This document shows positions 1-8,325 of a DNA stretch of 64,000 nt, one piece after another (within the stretch, counting starts at the first letter, position 1; the number at the start of each line of letters is the position of its first letter). The position numbers were made by a program, and so were the translations under genes. This DNA comes from Thermodesulfobacteriota bacterium (GTDB lineage Bacteria; Desulfobacterota_D; UBA1144; Nemesobacterales; UBA2774): positions 235,026 through 299,025 of the forward strand of contig DAOKYU010000004.1 of the NCBI GenBank assembly GCA_035325995.1, written 5' to 3'. Below the pieces are notes generated by a model. That model had not been told where the DNA came from. It did no database searches and saw only the letters and a program-made list of their open reading frames with translations.

Positions 1-233
1 ATGTGCCGTGACATCTCGCCCACCGATTCGAAAAACTCGGGCGTGATTTCCCCCTCGTCGAGCCTCACGCGGAACTCCTGCTCGAGCGCGACCAGGAGCT
101 CAAGGCGCGCGACCGAATCTATACCCACACCGAGCTCTATAAGCGGAAAATCGTCGTCTATATTTTCCGTGATCACCCCTTGCGGCAGGCTCGCTTCGAG
201 CACCTTTCTCACCCTTCCGGAAACGTCATTCAT
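1..233 (-). CDS. Acyl carrier protein (partial, cut by window edge)
   Basis: The reading frame runs off the left end, so the C-terminus is missing; 77 codons are visible. The N-terminal region carries the 4'-phosphopantetheine site as GVGIDS with the Ser at residue 40, followed by an amphipathic helix (VARLELLVALEQEF) typical of helix II of carrier proteins. The usual motif is DSL; here it is DSV. It would carry acyl chains as thioesters in the cytoplasm. The ATG at 233 follows an AAAGGTG ribosome site. It lies 18 bp after the acyl-adenylating ligase, so the ligase probably loads this carrier. A dedicated carrier is more likely than the housekeeping AcpP, because no fab genes are near. Confidence 0.8.
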   Translation of the reverse strand, partial: MNDVSGRVRKVLEASLPQGVITENIDDDFPLIELGVGIDSVARLELLVALEQEFRVRLDEGEITPEFFESVGEMSRH

Positions 234-251
234 GCGCTTCACCTTTTAAAG

Positions 252-1724
252 CTACTTTAGCTGTTCCTTCAGAACCTTTCCCGCGGGGCTCCTCGGGAGG
301 GCATCCCTGAATTCTATATTGAGAGGAATCTTGTAATCCGCGAGCCTCCCCCTGCAGTGTGCGGCCACCTCGCCCGCCGTAACGGGCCTATCTGAAACGA
401 GGACGGCCTTCACGTGCTCCTTTCCGCTTTTGTCCTCGACCCCGAGAACGGCCGCCTCGGTAATCCCCGGCATACCCAAAAGAACGTTCTCGACCTCGGC
501 CGGGTCCACCTTGTACCCGCCGGCGTTTATGAAAAATTTTCTGCGCCCGGTTATATAAATGTATCCCTCGGCGTCTATCCTTCCGAGGTCCCCGGTGAAA
601 TAGTACCCGTTCCTGAAAACCTTCTCCGTCTCCCCGGGAAGACCGTCGTAGCCCCGCGTCATGGAAGGGCTCCTTACGGCGAGCTCCCCCTCGTCGCCGG
701 TTTCGAGCTCCTCCCCGCCGTCACCGAAGACCTTTACAGTCACCCGGTTCACGGGCTTTCCGACGGACGCCGCCCTCTTCTCTATGTCTTCGGCGAGGTT
801 TATGGATATGACACCCGTCTCCGTCGAGCCGTAGAGCTGGCGGGGATATATTGCAAATCTCTCGTGGAATTTTTTGAACGTCTCGTGCCTTAACGGAGCG
901 CCCGCCGAGATTACGAGCCTGAGAGAGGAGAGGTCCTTCTCCTCGGGCGTGAACGTTCCGGCCAACGCGTCCAGCATAACGGGGACGGCGGGGAAAATCG
1001 TCACGGCCTCGCTTTCCAGCACGTCGAGGGCCCCGTTCCTGTTGAACTGCTCCAGCATTATCGAGGCCGCGCCGCCCCGGACGGAGCTTATGAAATTCCC
1101 GAACGCATACGTGTGCGAAAGGGGGACGACGAAAAGCACCCTGTCCTTATCCCCGAAACCGGCGGTGTCGGAATGGTTTTGGGCGAGGGCCGCGAGATTC
1201 CGGTGCGTCCGCGCCACCCTCTTGGGCTTTCCCGTCGAGCCCGTGGAGTAGAGGTATATAGCATCGGCATCGGGTTCGACCTCGGCCGGCGCGCGGCGCC
1301 CCGCTTCGGCCGCTCCGGAAACCCAGTCCGCCCCCTCACCGCGAATAACCGAAACGCCGGCCCCCGGTTCCGAAACGGCCCTTCCGGCAGTCTCTCTTAA
1401 GGCGGCGTCCGTTAAAAGCACCAGCGCCCCCGAATCCGTCACGTAAAACCTTATCTCGTCTTCCTTGCAGAGACTGTTTATGGGCACAGACACGGCGCCC
1501 AGCGAGGCCGAGGCGTAAAAGGCGACGGCGAATTCGATTGAGTTAGGAAGGAGTATCGCTACCTTGTCCCCCATTCCTACCCCGTGCTCGGCCAGGAACG
1601 AGGCCAGGGACTTCACGGACCCGCCGAATTCGGCGTAGGTAAGCGTCCTCTCGCCGTCTATGATCGCGGGCCGTTCGCCGAACCTGTCCACGCTATCGAG
1701 AAATATGTCGTTCATAGTCCTCAT
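252..1724 (-). CDS. AMP-forming acyl-CoA/acyl-ACP ligase
   Basis: ANL-superfamily adenylating enzyme of 490 residues, which activates a carboxylic acid as acyl-AMP and passes it to CoA or a carrier protein. The ATP-binding loop STGSTGKPK is at residues 160-168. The hinge region FTGDLG, the A8 stretch GRRKFFINAGGYKVDPAEVE and the C-terminal catalytic Lys (about K483, in PAGK) are all present, so it should be active. It starts 12 bp after argC and ends 18 bp before the carrier-protein gene, so all three are probably co-transcribed. The substrate cannot be told from sequence; the neighbouring carrier suggests acyl-ACP rather than acyl-CoA formation. The start could also be the ATG at 1715. Confidence 0.85.
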   Translation of the reverse strand: MRTMNDIFLDSVDRFGERPAIIDGERTLTYAEFGGSVKSLASFLAEHGVGMGDKVAILLPNSIEFAVAFYASASLGAVSVPINSLCKEDEIRFYVTDSGALVLLTDAALRETAGRAVSEPGAGVSVIRGEGADWVSGAAEAGRRAPAEVEPDADAIYLYSTGSTGKPKRVARTHRNLAALAQNHSDTAGFGDKDRVLFVVPLSHTYAFGNFISSVRGGAASIMLEQFNRNGALDVLESEAVTIFPAVPVMLDALAGTFTPEEKDLSSLRLVISAGAPLRHETFKKFHERFAIYPRQLYGSTETGVISINLAEDIEKRAASVGKPVNRVTVKVFGDGGEELETGDEGELAVRSPSMTRGYDGLPGETEKVFRNGYYFTGDLGRIDAEGYIYITGRRKFFINAGGYKVDPAEVENVLLGMPGITEAAVLGVEDKSGKEHVKAVLVSDRPVTAGEVAAHCRGRLADYKIPLNIEFRDALPRSPAGKVLKEQLK

Positions 1725-1736
1725 GATCCGCCCCGC

Positions 1737-2780
1737 CTATGGAAACATCCCCTGAAAACCCAGGGCTTCCGTTTCGGGGAATCCGAGCATCAGGTTCATA
1801 TTCTGCACCGCCTGGCCGGACGCCCCCTTTACGAGATTGTCGAGAGACACGACCGTTAACGCAACGTCCCCATTTATCGTAGCCCCTATACTGCACGAGT
1901 TGCTATACCTGGTGTCCTTGATGTCGGGGAGCTTCCCTTCGGGGCATATGCGGACGAAGGGCTCGTCCCTGTAGAAGTCCCCGAATGCTTTCAGGACACT
2001 CGCCGTATCGGCTTCTGATTTCAGCCTCGTGTATATAGTCGTCAATATGCCCCGGTTTACGGGGATATTGTGCGGGACGAAAGTAACGCCGGCTTTCCTT
2101 CCTGTAACGGAAGAGAGCACATCCTCCATCTCGGGCCCCTGGTGCGAGGCGGCGCCGGGGTTAAGCCGCGCGTTTTCGTTCGATTCGGGAAAGTGATGGT
2201 CGAGCGAAGGCGCCCTGCCCGCCCCGGACTCGCCCGATTTTGCGTCCGCTATTATGGAGGTTTCGTCTACTAGGCCTTCCCCGAGAAGGGGCATTACCCC
2301 TAGCACGACGCCCGTCGCGTAGCACCCGGGATTCGCCACGAGACGCGCGCCGCGAATATCGTCCCTGAATATTTCGGGGATGCCGTAAACGGCATCGTCA
2401 ATATGCTGCGGCAGCCTGTGCTTCGCCTTGTAAAGGCGCTCGTAAAGGGCGGCGTCCTTGAACCTGAAGTCGGCGCTGAAATCTATCACCCGGGCCCCTT
2501 CGTCGAGGAGCCTCCCTGTAAAATGCATCGCTGTCCCGTGCGGGAGGCATGAGAAAACGAGATCCACTTCGGGCAGGGTCTTAAACGAAGCGACGCTCCG
2601 GCATTCGAGCTCGCAAAACCCCCTCAGCCCGGGAAAGACGTCGCTGATTTTCCGGCCCGCGAACTTTTCGGAAGTCAGCCACTCGACCGACACCCCGGGA
2701 TGTCCGAGGAGGATCCTCAGGAGCTCCGCCCCGGTATAGCCTGTCGCACCGAGAATGCCGACGCTTTTTTTAGTCAACAC
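1737..2780 (-). CDS. argC: N-acetyl-gamma-glutamyl-phosphate reductase
   Basis: Third step of arginine synthesis: NADPH-dependent reduction of N-acetylglutamyl phosphate to the semialdehyde, in the cytosol. The 347-residue length is normal. The N-terminal nucleotide-binding motif GATGYTGAEL is at residues 11-20, and the catalytic Cys153 lies in NPGCYAT. A GTG start at 2780 is used here; TTG at 2777 is equally possible, with GAGGGG just upstream. No other arg gene is in the window. It is the first gene of a minus-strand run with the ligase and carrier protein, an unusual partnership. Confidence 0.95.
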   Translation of the reverse strand: MLTKKSVGILGATGYTGAELLRILLGHPGVSVEWLTSEKFAGRKISDVFPGLRGFCELECRSVASFKTLPEVDLVFSCLPHGTAMHFTGRLLDEGARVIDFSADFRFKDAALYERLYKAKHRLPQHIDDAVYGIPEIFRDDIRGARLVANPGCYATGVVLGVMPLLGEGLVDETSIIADAKSGESGAGRAPSLDHHFPESNENARLNPGAASHQGPEMEDVLSSVTGRKAGVTFVPHNIPVNRGILTTIYTRLKSEADTASVLKAFGDFYRDEPFVRICPEGKLPDIKDTRYSNSCSIGATINGDVALTVVSLDNLVKGASGQAVQNMNLMLGFPETEALGFQGMFP

Positions 2781-3095
2781 GCCACCCCTCGCGAGGAGAT
2801 ATCCCCCGACGGCGAGTTACAAGCCGTCTGTCCTACATCCTATACTATAGTTAATAGACCCTCGCCGAAAAATCAAACCGTGTGGAAAGTAAAGAGCGCG
2901 GCCGGTTTCGGCCGCTGCGAAAGGGATAGACGATTGCCAAGCTATGGTAGTCGATAAGCCGGGCCTTTTGTCGTTATTTTTTCGACAGGATTTCGACAAA
3001 CCCTATATAAAAATCAGGCGTTTCCGGTTAATATTGAAATAATGTGCCGACACTGAAGGGAAGGGTGCGGCACCCTAAAAATGGAGGATAGGATA
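2781..3095. other. Intergenic region between argC and lipoprotein gene
   Basis: About 315 bp separate two divergent genes. The right half is AT-rich and holds a promoter-like pair for the plus-strand gene. The short open frames here (60 and 63 codons on the minus strand) lack ribosome sites and recognisable domains, so I treat the stretch as non-coding. Confidence 0.6.
2982..3009 (+). promoter_or_regulatory. Candidate promoter for lipoprotein gene
   Basis: TCGACA at 2982-2987 (5 of 6 to TTGACA), a 16-nt spacer and TATATA at 3004-3009. TCGACA recurs at 2993. This would give a leader of about 80 nt before the ATG at 3096. Read by eye only. Confidence 0.4.
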
Positions 3096-3965
3096 ATGAC
3101 GAAATTTCTGAATAAACATTCATTCCTGTTAATTCTGCTTTTAATGACATCGTTCGTATCATATGGATTCTGGGGATGCGGCGGCGACGGGGGCGGCGGC
3201 GGCAAGAAAACCAGGATAAACGGGACGGTGCTTCAGGTCGTAGACGGCCCGGTATCGGACATAAGGGTGAGCATCTTCGAAAACAACAGGAGAAAAAAGT
3301 CCACGCGGACGAACCAGTTCGGGGAGTTCAACCTCAAGTTCCAGTCCGACTTCAACACAGTCAGAATCGAGTTCGAAGGCCCGGATTACACGCTTTCGAG
3401 AATCATATCGATCACTCGCGACAGCGACGTCGAGTTCGACGTTATACTGCAGACGTCTCCCGGCGCGATACTCGTCGAGAACTGGGTAGTATTCCAGAAC
3501 CGTATACGCGCCAGTAGCTTCGACGAAATACTATTCGATTCCCTCGAAGCCGACTTTAACATTGATGGAAACGGGAACAACTGCATAAACGTCAAGGGCG
3601 ACGCCAGGGTTGAGATCGCTGCCCGCAACATCACGCTCATCGACTGCAAGGAAGGCATTCACGCCGAGAACTTCGGCCTGGTCCTTCTCGAAGCCGACGA
3701 GGACATCAGCATAAGCGCTAACAGGGACGGAATAAGGACGAACAACAACACGTTCGTAAGGCTGGCCCGCACGGTAACGCCGGTGGACAACAACATATTC
3801 ATTGCGTCGCTCAGGGAAAACGGGATAAGGACAGCCGGGTCCTCCGCGGTCGAGATCGACCCGCAGAATCAATGCACCATAAGCGGCGGGAACGGGAAAT
3901 CGGCCGTCGTTCAGAGCGGAACGTCCAGCGTAAACCCGAGCACCTGTACGCTCATAGACGGATAA
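3096..3965 (+). CDS. Putative lipoprotein with carboxypeptidase-regulatory-like and beta-helix-like regions
   Basis: 289 residues. The N-terminus is a lipoprotein-type signal: positive start, long hydrophobic run and FWGC with Cys28; Phe at -3 is unusual for a lipobox. A Gly-rich spacer follows, then about 80 residues like a carboxypeptidase regulatory/transthyretin-type beta sandwich (INGTVLQVVDGPVSDIRV). The rest has short repeating strands (NCINVKGDARVEIAARNI, GIHAENFGLVLLEA, GIRTNNNTFVRLA) resembling a parallel beta-helix, which would suit glycan binding or a structural role. I choose the ATG at 3096 because the upstream in-frame ATG (3081) is itself part of the GGAGGA ribosome site. No operon partner; function unknown. 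Confidence 0.75.
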   Translation: MTKFLNKHSFLLILLLMTSFVSYGFWGCGGDGGGGGKKTRINGTVLQVVDGPVSDIRVSIFENNRRKKSTRTNQFGEFNLKFQSDFNTVRIEFEGPDYTLSRIISITRDSDVEFDVILQTSPGAILVENWVVFQNRIRASSFDEILFDSLEADFNIDGNGNNCINVKGDARVEIAARNITLIDCKEGIHAENFGLVLLEADEDISISANRDGIRTNNNTFVRLARTVTPVDNNIFIASLRENGIRTAGSSAVEIDPQNQCTISGGNGKSAVVQSGTSSVNPSTCTLIDG

Positions 3966-3991
3966 AGGATTTTACACACAAGTGCGCACGA

Positions 3992-4032
3992 ACCGGCAAG
4001 GGCTAATGGGCTTCGGCCCAGTTCTTGCCGGT
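3992..4032. terminator. Inverted repeat at convergent lipoprotein/polA 3' ends
   Basis: ACCGGCAAG (3992-4000) pairs with CTTGCCGGT (4024-4032), with a smaller GGGC/GCCC pairing inside. It spans the polA stop codon and lies 27 bp after the lipoprotein stop. There is no T-run on either side, so it may be a bidirectional stop aided by other factors, or just mRNA 3'-end structure. Confidence 0.4.
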
Positions 4033-6717
4033 CCCCATTTCAACGATAACGGGGACCTTAAGCTCCCACGCCCCTTCCATTTCCAGTTTTACCATTTTAG
4101 AAAGAGCCTCGATCTCGTTCTCCGGGACGTCGAAGAGAAGCTCGTCGTGCACCTGGAGTATCATGCGCGACTTGAATCCCCGGGCGAGCTCGTCGTGGAT
4201 CCTTATCATGGCGATGTTTATGATGTCGGCGGCGGAGCCCTGAATAGGGGTGTTCATGGCCGCGCGCTCGCCGAAGCCTTTCCTGTTCCTGTCCCCCGAC
4301 GTTAGCTCGGGGATAGGCCGCCGCCTTCCGAGTATCGTCTCCGCATAGCCCTTCCGGGCGGCGTCCGCTATGGTCTTGTCTATGTATTCCCTCACCTTTC
4401 CATAGCGCTTGAAATACTCGTCGATATAGCTCTTGGCTATAGATACCGACGTCCCCAGCTGCTTTGCGAGGCCGAACGCGCTTATGCCGTATATGATGCC
4501 GAAATTAATGCTCTTGGCGAGCCTTCTCATATCGGGCGTTACGAGGTCCTCGGTAACCCCGAATATCTCGGCGGCCGTCCTGCTGTGAATGTCGCTCCCG
4601 GTGCGGAACGCCTCTATAAGGCTCTCGTCGTCCGAAAAGTGCGCCAGAAGCCTTAGCTCTATCTGCGAATAGTCCGCCGACAGAAGGACGTTCCCTGCAT
4701 CCGGAACGAACGCCTCCCTGATGCGTCTTCCCTGCGCCGTTTTAATCGGTATATTCTGAAGATTGGGCTCGCTCGAGCTGAGCCGTCCGGTCGAAGAGCC
4801 GACCCTGCTGAAGGATGTGTGGAGCCTACCGGTGGCCGGGTTAATCAGCCTGGGGAGAGCATCGAGATAAGTGGACTTCAGCTTCGAAAGCGTCCTGTGC
4901 TCGAGCACCTTTTCGGGGACGGGATGGAACTTGCTGAGGTCCGTCAGCACCTCGACGTCGGTCGAGGCCTCGCCGGTCTTCGTGGTCTTCCTGCTCGGAA
5001 GCTCGAGCGTAGTGAACAGGACCTCCCTCAGCTGAATCGGGGAGTTGAGGTTGAACTCGTATCCGACTGCCGCGTATATTTCCTTTTCGAGCTCCTTGAG
5101 GCCGGCCTCGAACTCCCTCGAAAGCTCTTTCAGCTTGAGAGGATCGACCCTGACGCCGTTCATCTCTATACGCGCGAGCACCTCTATGAATTTAAGCTCC
5201 GTCTCTCTGTAAACATCGAGGAGCCCGGATTTTTCGAGCTCGGGCTCGAGCTTTTTGTAAAGCAGCATGGCGACGTCCGAATCCTCACACGAGTACACCT
5301 TGGCCTTCTCGATCTCTACCTCGTCGAATGGGATCCTGGCCTTTCCCGAGCCCGTAACATCCTTGTACGATATCATCAGGTGGCCGAGGAAGACCCTCGA
5401 AAGCTCGTCGAGGCTATAGCTAAGCCGGGAGGAATCCAGCATGTGCGCGGCGATCATCGTATCGAAAAATATGCCCTTGAGCGTAATTCCTTTCCTTTCG
5501 AGGACGACGATCTCGTACTTGAGATTCTGGCCGATTTTGCGGATGTGCGGGTCCTCGAAGACGGGCTTCAGGTTCGAGAGCACGTGGGAAAGCGGCAGCT
5601 GCCTGGCCGCCGCGTCGGCGAGCGCCCTGTGGGCAACGGGTACGTAGTACGATTCCTGCGGCGCTGGAGAGAGCGAGATTCCCACTATTTCTGCAAGCAT
5701 CGGGTCTTGCGACGTCGTTTCGAGGTCGAGCGACACCTCGCCCGTTTCCCCTATCCTTTTTATTACGTTTTCGAGCTCCTCTTCATTGAGCGCCACTTTA
5801 TAGCAGTCGTAGGAAACGACCCCTGCCGTCTCATCATTCGCCTTATCGGCCGGATGCGTCTCTTCCAGCTCGCCCAGCTCGCGCATGAGGTTCTTGAATT
5901 CGAGCTCGCGGAACAGGCTCCCGAGCTTCTCCTTGTCGAAGCCTTCGTACCTGAACATGGCCACGTTAACGTCCATTTCCATGTCGGTCTTGATAGTCGC
6001 CAGCTCCCGGCTCATGAGGGCGTCCTCTTTTTTCTCACGTATGAGCTTAGCCCATCTCTCGGGCAGCCCCGCGGGTATGGCGAGGAGCGCCTCCAGCGAG
6101 CCGTAAGTCTTTATCAGGCTGATAGCAGTCTTCTCGCCTATGCCCTTTATACCGGGGATGTTATCTATGGCGTCCCCCATGAGGGCGAAGATATCCAGGA
6201 CTTTCCCGGGCGGGACGCCGTACTTCTCGACGACGTCGGCGATGCCGGTGGTTTTATTCTTCATCGTGTCGAGGAGCGTGATCCTCTCCGAGACCAGCTG
6301 GCTGAAATCCTTGTCTCCCGTGACTATGACGATGTCGTAGCCCTCTCCCTCCATCCTCCTGGCGATGGTCCCTATAATGTCGTCGGCCTCGTAGCCTTCT
6401 ATCATGAACTGCGGCATTTTAAAAGCATCCACGACGTCGAATATCTTCTGAAACTGGGGCACGAGATCGTCGGGCGGGGCGGACCTGTTGGCCTTGTACA
6501 GGCTGTACATCTCGTTTCTGAAGGTGTCGCCCTTGGCGTCGAATACCATTCCGAGTAGCGCGGGGTTGTAGTCCTTTATGAATTTGAAAAGCATCGAGCT
6601 GAACCCGTATACGGCGTTTGTCGGGAAGCCCGAAGAGGTGCTGAGATACCGTATTGCATAGTACGCCCTGAATATGTACGAGCTGCCGTCGATGAGGTAT
6701 AAAACCGGTTTTTCCAT
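4003..6717 (-). CDS. polA: DNA polymerase I
   Basis: 904 residues with all three Pol I domains: 5' nuclease (about 1-290, opening LIDGSSYIFRAYYA), 3'-5' exonuclease (about 310-490) and family-A polymerase (about 500-904, motif A SADYSQIELR, motif C QVHDELLFD). It fills gaps and removes primers and flaps in replication and repair. The exonuclease site keeps D331/E333 and the Exo III Asp (CEDSDV), but the Exo II Asp (E. coli Asp424) is Glu402 here (QNLKYE), so proofreading may be altered. No ribosome site precedes the ATG, and a promoter-like pair ends 8 nt upstream, suggesting a leaderless message. Monocistronic. Confidence 0.97.
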   Translation of the reverse strand: MEKPVLYLIDGSSYIFRAYYAIRYLSTSSGFPTNAVYGFSSMLFKFIKDYNPALLGMVFDAKGDTFRNEMYSLYKANRSAPPDDLVPQFQKIFDVVDAFKMPQFMIEGYEADDIIGTIARRMEGEGYDIVIVTGDKDFSQLVSERITLLDTMKNKTTGIADVVEKYGVPPGKVLDIFALMGDAIDNIPGIKGIGEKTAISLIKTYGSLEALLAIPAGLPERWAKLIREKKEDALMSRELATIKTDMEMDVNVAMFRYEGFDKEKLGSLFRELEFKNLMRELGELEETHPADKANDETAGVVSYDCYKVALNEEELENVIKRIGETGEVSLDLETTSQDPMLAEIVGISLSPAPQESYYVPVAHRALADAAARQLPLSHVLSNLKPVFEDPHIRKIGQNLKYEIVVLERKGITLKGIFFDTMIAAHMLDSSRLSYSLDELSRVFLGHLMISYKDVTGSGKARIPFDEVEIEKAKVYSCEDSDVAMLLYKKLEPELEKSGLLDVYRETELKFIEVLARIEMNGVRVDPLKLKELSREFEAGLKELEKEIYAAVGYEFNLNSPIQLREVLFTTLELPSRKTTKTGEASTDVEVLTDLSKFHPVPEKVLEHRTLSKLKSTYLDALPRLINPATGRLHTSFSRVGSSTGRLSSSEPNLQNIPIKTAQGRRIREAFVPDAGNVLLSADYSQIELRLLAHFSDDESLIEAFRTGSDIHSRTAAEIFGVTEDLVTPDMRRLAKSINFGIIYGISAFGLAKQLGTSVSIAKSYIDEYFKRYGKVREYIDKTIADAARKGYAETILGRRRPIPELTSGDRNRKGFGERAAMNTPIQGSAADIINIAMIRIHDELARGFKSRMILQVHDELLFDVPENEIEALSKMVKLEMEGAWELKVPVIVEMGTGKNWAEAH

Positions 6718-6725
6718 AACGGTAA

Positions 6726-6754
6726 AGTTTAGGAGTTTATTGAGAGGGTGTCAA
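6726..6754 (-). promoter_or_regulatory. Candidate polA promoter
   Basis: On the minus strand, TTGACA (6754-6749), a 17-nt spacer and TAAACT (6731-6726). The predicted start of transcription falls about 2-5 nt before the polA ATG at 6717. There is no Shine-Dalgarno sequence in between. Confidence 0.5.
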
Positions 6755-6892
6755 AGACAGGAAAGTGCAGGCTATGGGAGACGAATAGCCGCGGAAATAC
6801 ATTTAAAAGGATGATCGCTTCCCCTTTATATTTTCCCTCGAATATAATAATATGGATAATCGATCGTATTACGGAGAGGAGAGGAGGAAAAA

Positions 6893-7237
6893 ATGAAATC
6901 GATTCTGATTCAGTGGATCATAAGCGCGGCGAGCCTTCTGATTGTCGCCCATATACTTCCGGGTTTTCAAGTGGAAAGCATAGGGACCGCCCTCTTCGCG
7001 GCAATCATAATAGGCCTTATAAACGCGACTATCGGCCTTTTCCTCAAGATCATCACCTTCCCCATATCGATACTCACGTTCGGTATATTTCTGCTCGTGA
7101 TAAACGGGCTCATGCTGATGCTGGCGAGCTCTCTCGTGTCGGGATTCCACGTCGCCGGTTTCTGGACGGCATTCTTCGCGGCCCTCATCCTCGCCATCGT
7201 AAGCACGATCCTGAGGTCGCTCCTCGGGGTGAAATAA
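6893..7237 (+). CDS. Small 4-TM membrane protein (phage-holin-4-2 / YvlD-like family)
   Basis: 114 residues, almost entirely four hydrophobic segments (about 5-25, 30-55, 58-85 and 88-110) with the motif NATIGLFLKIITFPISILT typical of the PF04020 family. Members are widespread chromosomal membrane proteins of unclear function; the holin name comes from topology and does not imply phage. The ATG follows a strong GAGGAGG site 6 nt upstream. It stands alone between divergent polA and a convergent alcohol dehydrogenase. Confidence 0.85.
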   Translation: MKSILIQWIISAASLLIVAHILPGFQVESIGTALFAAIIIGLINATIGLFLKIITFPISILTFGIFLLVINGLMLMLASSLVSGFHVAGFWTAFFAALILAIVSTILRSLLGVK

Positions 7238-7241
7238 ACGC

Positions 7242-8267
7242 CTAGAGAAAAGGCTGCACTATGACTTTTATGGAATCGCGGGCTTCTTCGACCATTTTGA
7301 AGCCGCGCCCCGTTTCGGCCAGAGGAATCCTGTGCGTCACCATGTCCCCAACGTTCACCCTCCGCGCCCCTATGAGCTCGAGAGCCAGCGCCAAATCCCC
7401 CGGGGCCGCCGCGTAGGAGCTTACGGTCTTTATTCCCGACCACCAGTAATCGTTGAAGGGAACGGACATTTTAGCGTCGGACCCCGAAGGGGCGAAAAAG
7501 AGAATCGTCCCGCCGCTGTCCGTAAGCTTAAAGGCGCTTTGTATGGCCGAAACGGCCCCCGTGCAGACTATGACCATGTCGGGGAGCCTGCCCTCGTTTG
7601 CTTCCCTCACCTTCGAAGCCACGTCGTCCCTTGCATCGATTGCGGAGTCGGCGCCGAAATACAGCGCCGCCCGGAGCCTGTAATCGTTCACGTCCGTAGC
7701 CATGATTCGGCCCGCGCCCTGGGCGCGTGCGAGCTGTATCTGGAGGAGGCCGGTGATGCCGCTCCCCATTACGAGCACGCTGTCGGTCATGCCGAATCCC
7801 GCGAGACGCTGCCCCCTTACGACGCATCCGAGGGGCTCGATGAAAGACGCCTCGTCATAAGTGACACCGTCCGGGAGCTTGAGCACTCCCCTGTCGACGT
7901 TGATCGCGGGCAGGCGAATATATTCCGCAAATCCGCCCGGATCGAAATGAGTCGTTCTAAGGGTCTGGCAGGATGAATGATTTCCCCTGAGGCAGGAACG
8001 GCACGTGTTACAGGGCACGTGATGGGTCGCTATTATGCGGTCGCCCGGAGCGAAATTTTTAACCCCGTCGCCGACCTCGGCGACCTCGCCCGCAACCTCG
8101 TGTCCGAGAACGAGCGGCGCCTTCGGGAGACGGTACCATTCCATGAGGTCGCTCCCGCATATGCCGCTTGCATGCACCTTCATGAGTATCTCGCCCGGTC
8201 CGATCTTAGGAACCGGCATTTCTTCGAGCCTCACGTCGCTGTTGCTGTAGTACATAGCTACACGCAT
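7242..8267 (-). CDS. Zinc-dependent alcohol dehydrogenase (MDR family)
   Basis: 341-residue medium-chain dehydrogenase of the sorbitol/threonine/butanediol dehydrogenase type. Catalytic zinc ligands are visible as Cys37, His56-Glu57 and Glu144; the structural zinc has the four-Cys loop Cys86, Cys89, Cys92 and Cys100. The Rossmann motif VMGSGITGLLQIQLA follows. It should oxidise a secondary alcohol or polyol with NAD(P). It lies 58 bp downstream of the LsrF-like aldolase on the same strand and may be co-transcribed, which would pair an aldolase and an oxidoreductase in breakdown of a phosphorylated sugar-like compound. Exact substrate unknown. Confidence 0.9.
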   Translation of the reverse strand: MRVAMYYSNSDVRLEEMPVPKIGPGEILMKVHASGICGSDLMEWYRLPKAPLVLGHEVAGEVAEVGDGVKNFAPGDRIIATHHVPCNTCRSCLRGNHSSCQTLRTTHFDPGGFAEYIRLPAINVDRGVLKLPDGVTYDEASFIEPLGCVVRGQRLAGFGMTDSVLVMGSGITGLLQIQLARAQGAGRIMATDVNDYRLRAALYFGADSAIDARDDVASKVREANEGRLPDMVIVCTGAVSAIQSAFKLTDSGGTILFFAPSGSDAKMSVPFNDYWWSGIKTVSSYAAAPGDLALALELIGARRVNVGDMVTHRIPLAETGRGFKMVEEARDSIKVIVQPFL

Positions 8268-8325
8268 GTCTTCAGTACACGCTCCGGAGAATTTTAAAAC
8301 GACCCGGCGGGGACTCGGGCCGGCT

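Noticed and set aside
4819..6558. 579-codon plus-strand open frame inside polA
   Set aside because: It is the antisense shadow of polA, kept open by GC-rich third positions. It has no ribosome site and no recognisable domain.
6893..7237. Prophage holin
   Set aside because: The protein belongs to a chromosomal 4-TM family named after holins; there are no phage genes nearby.
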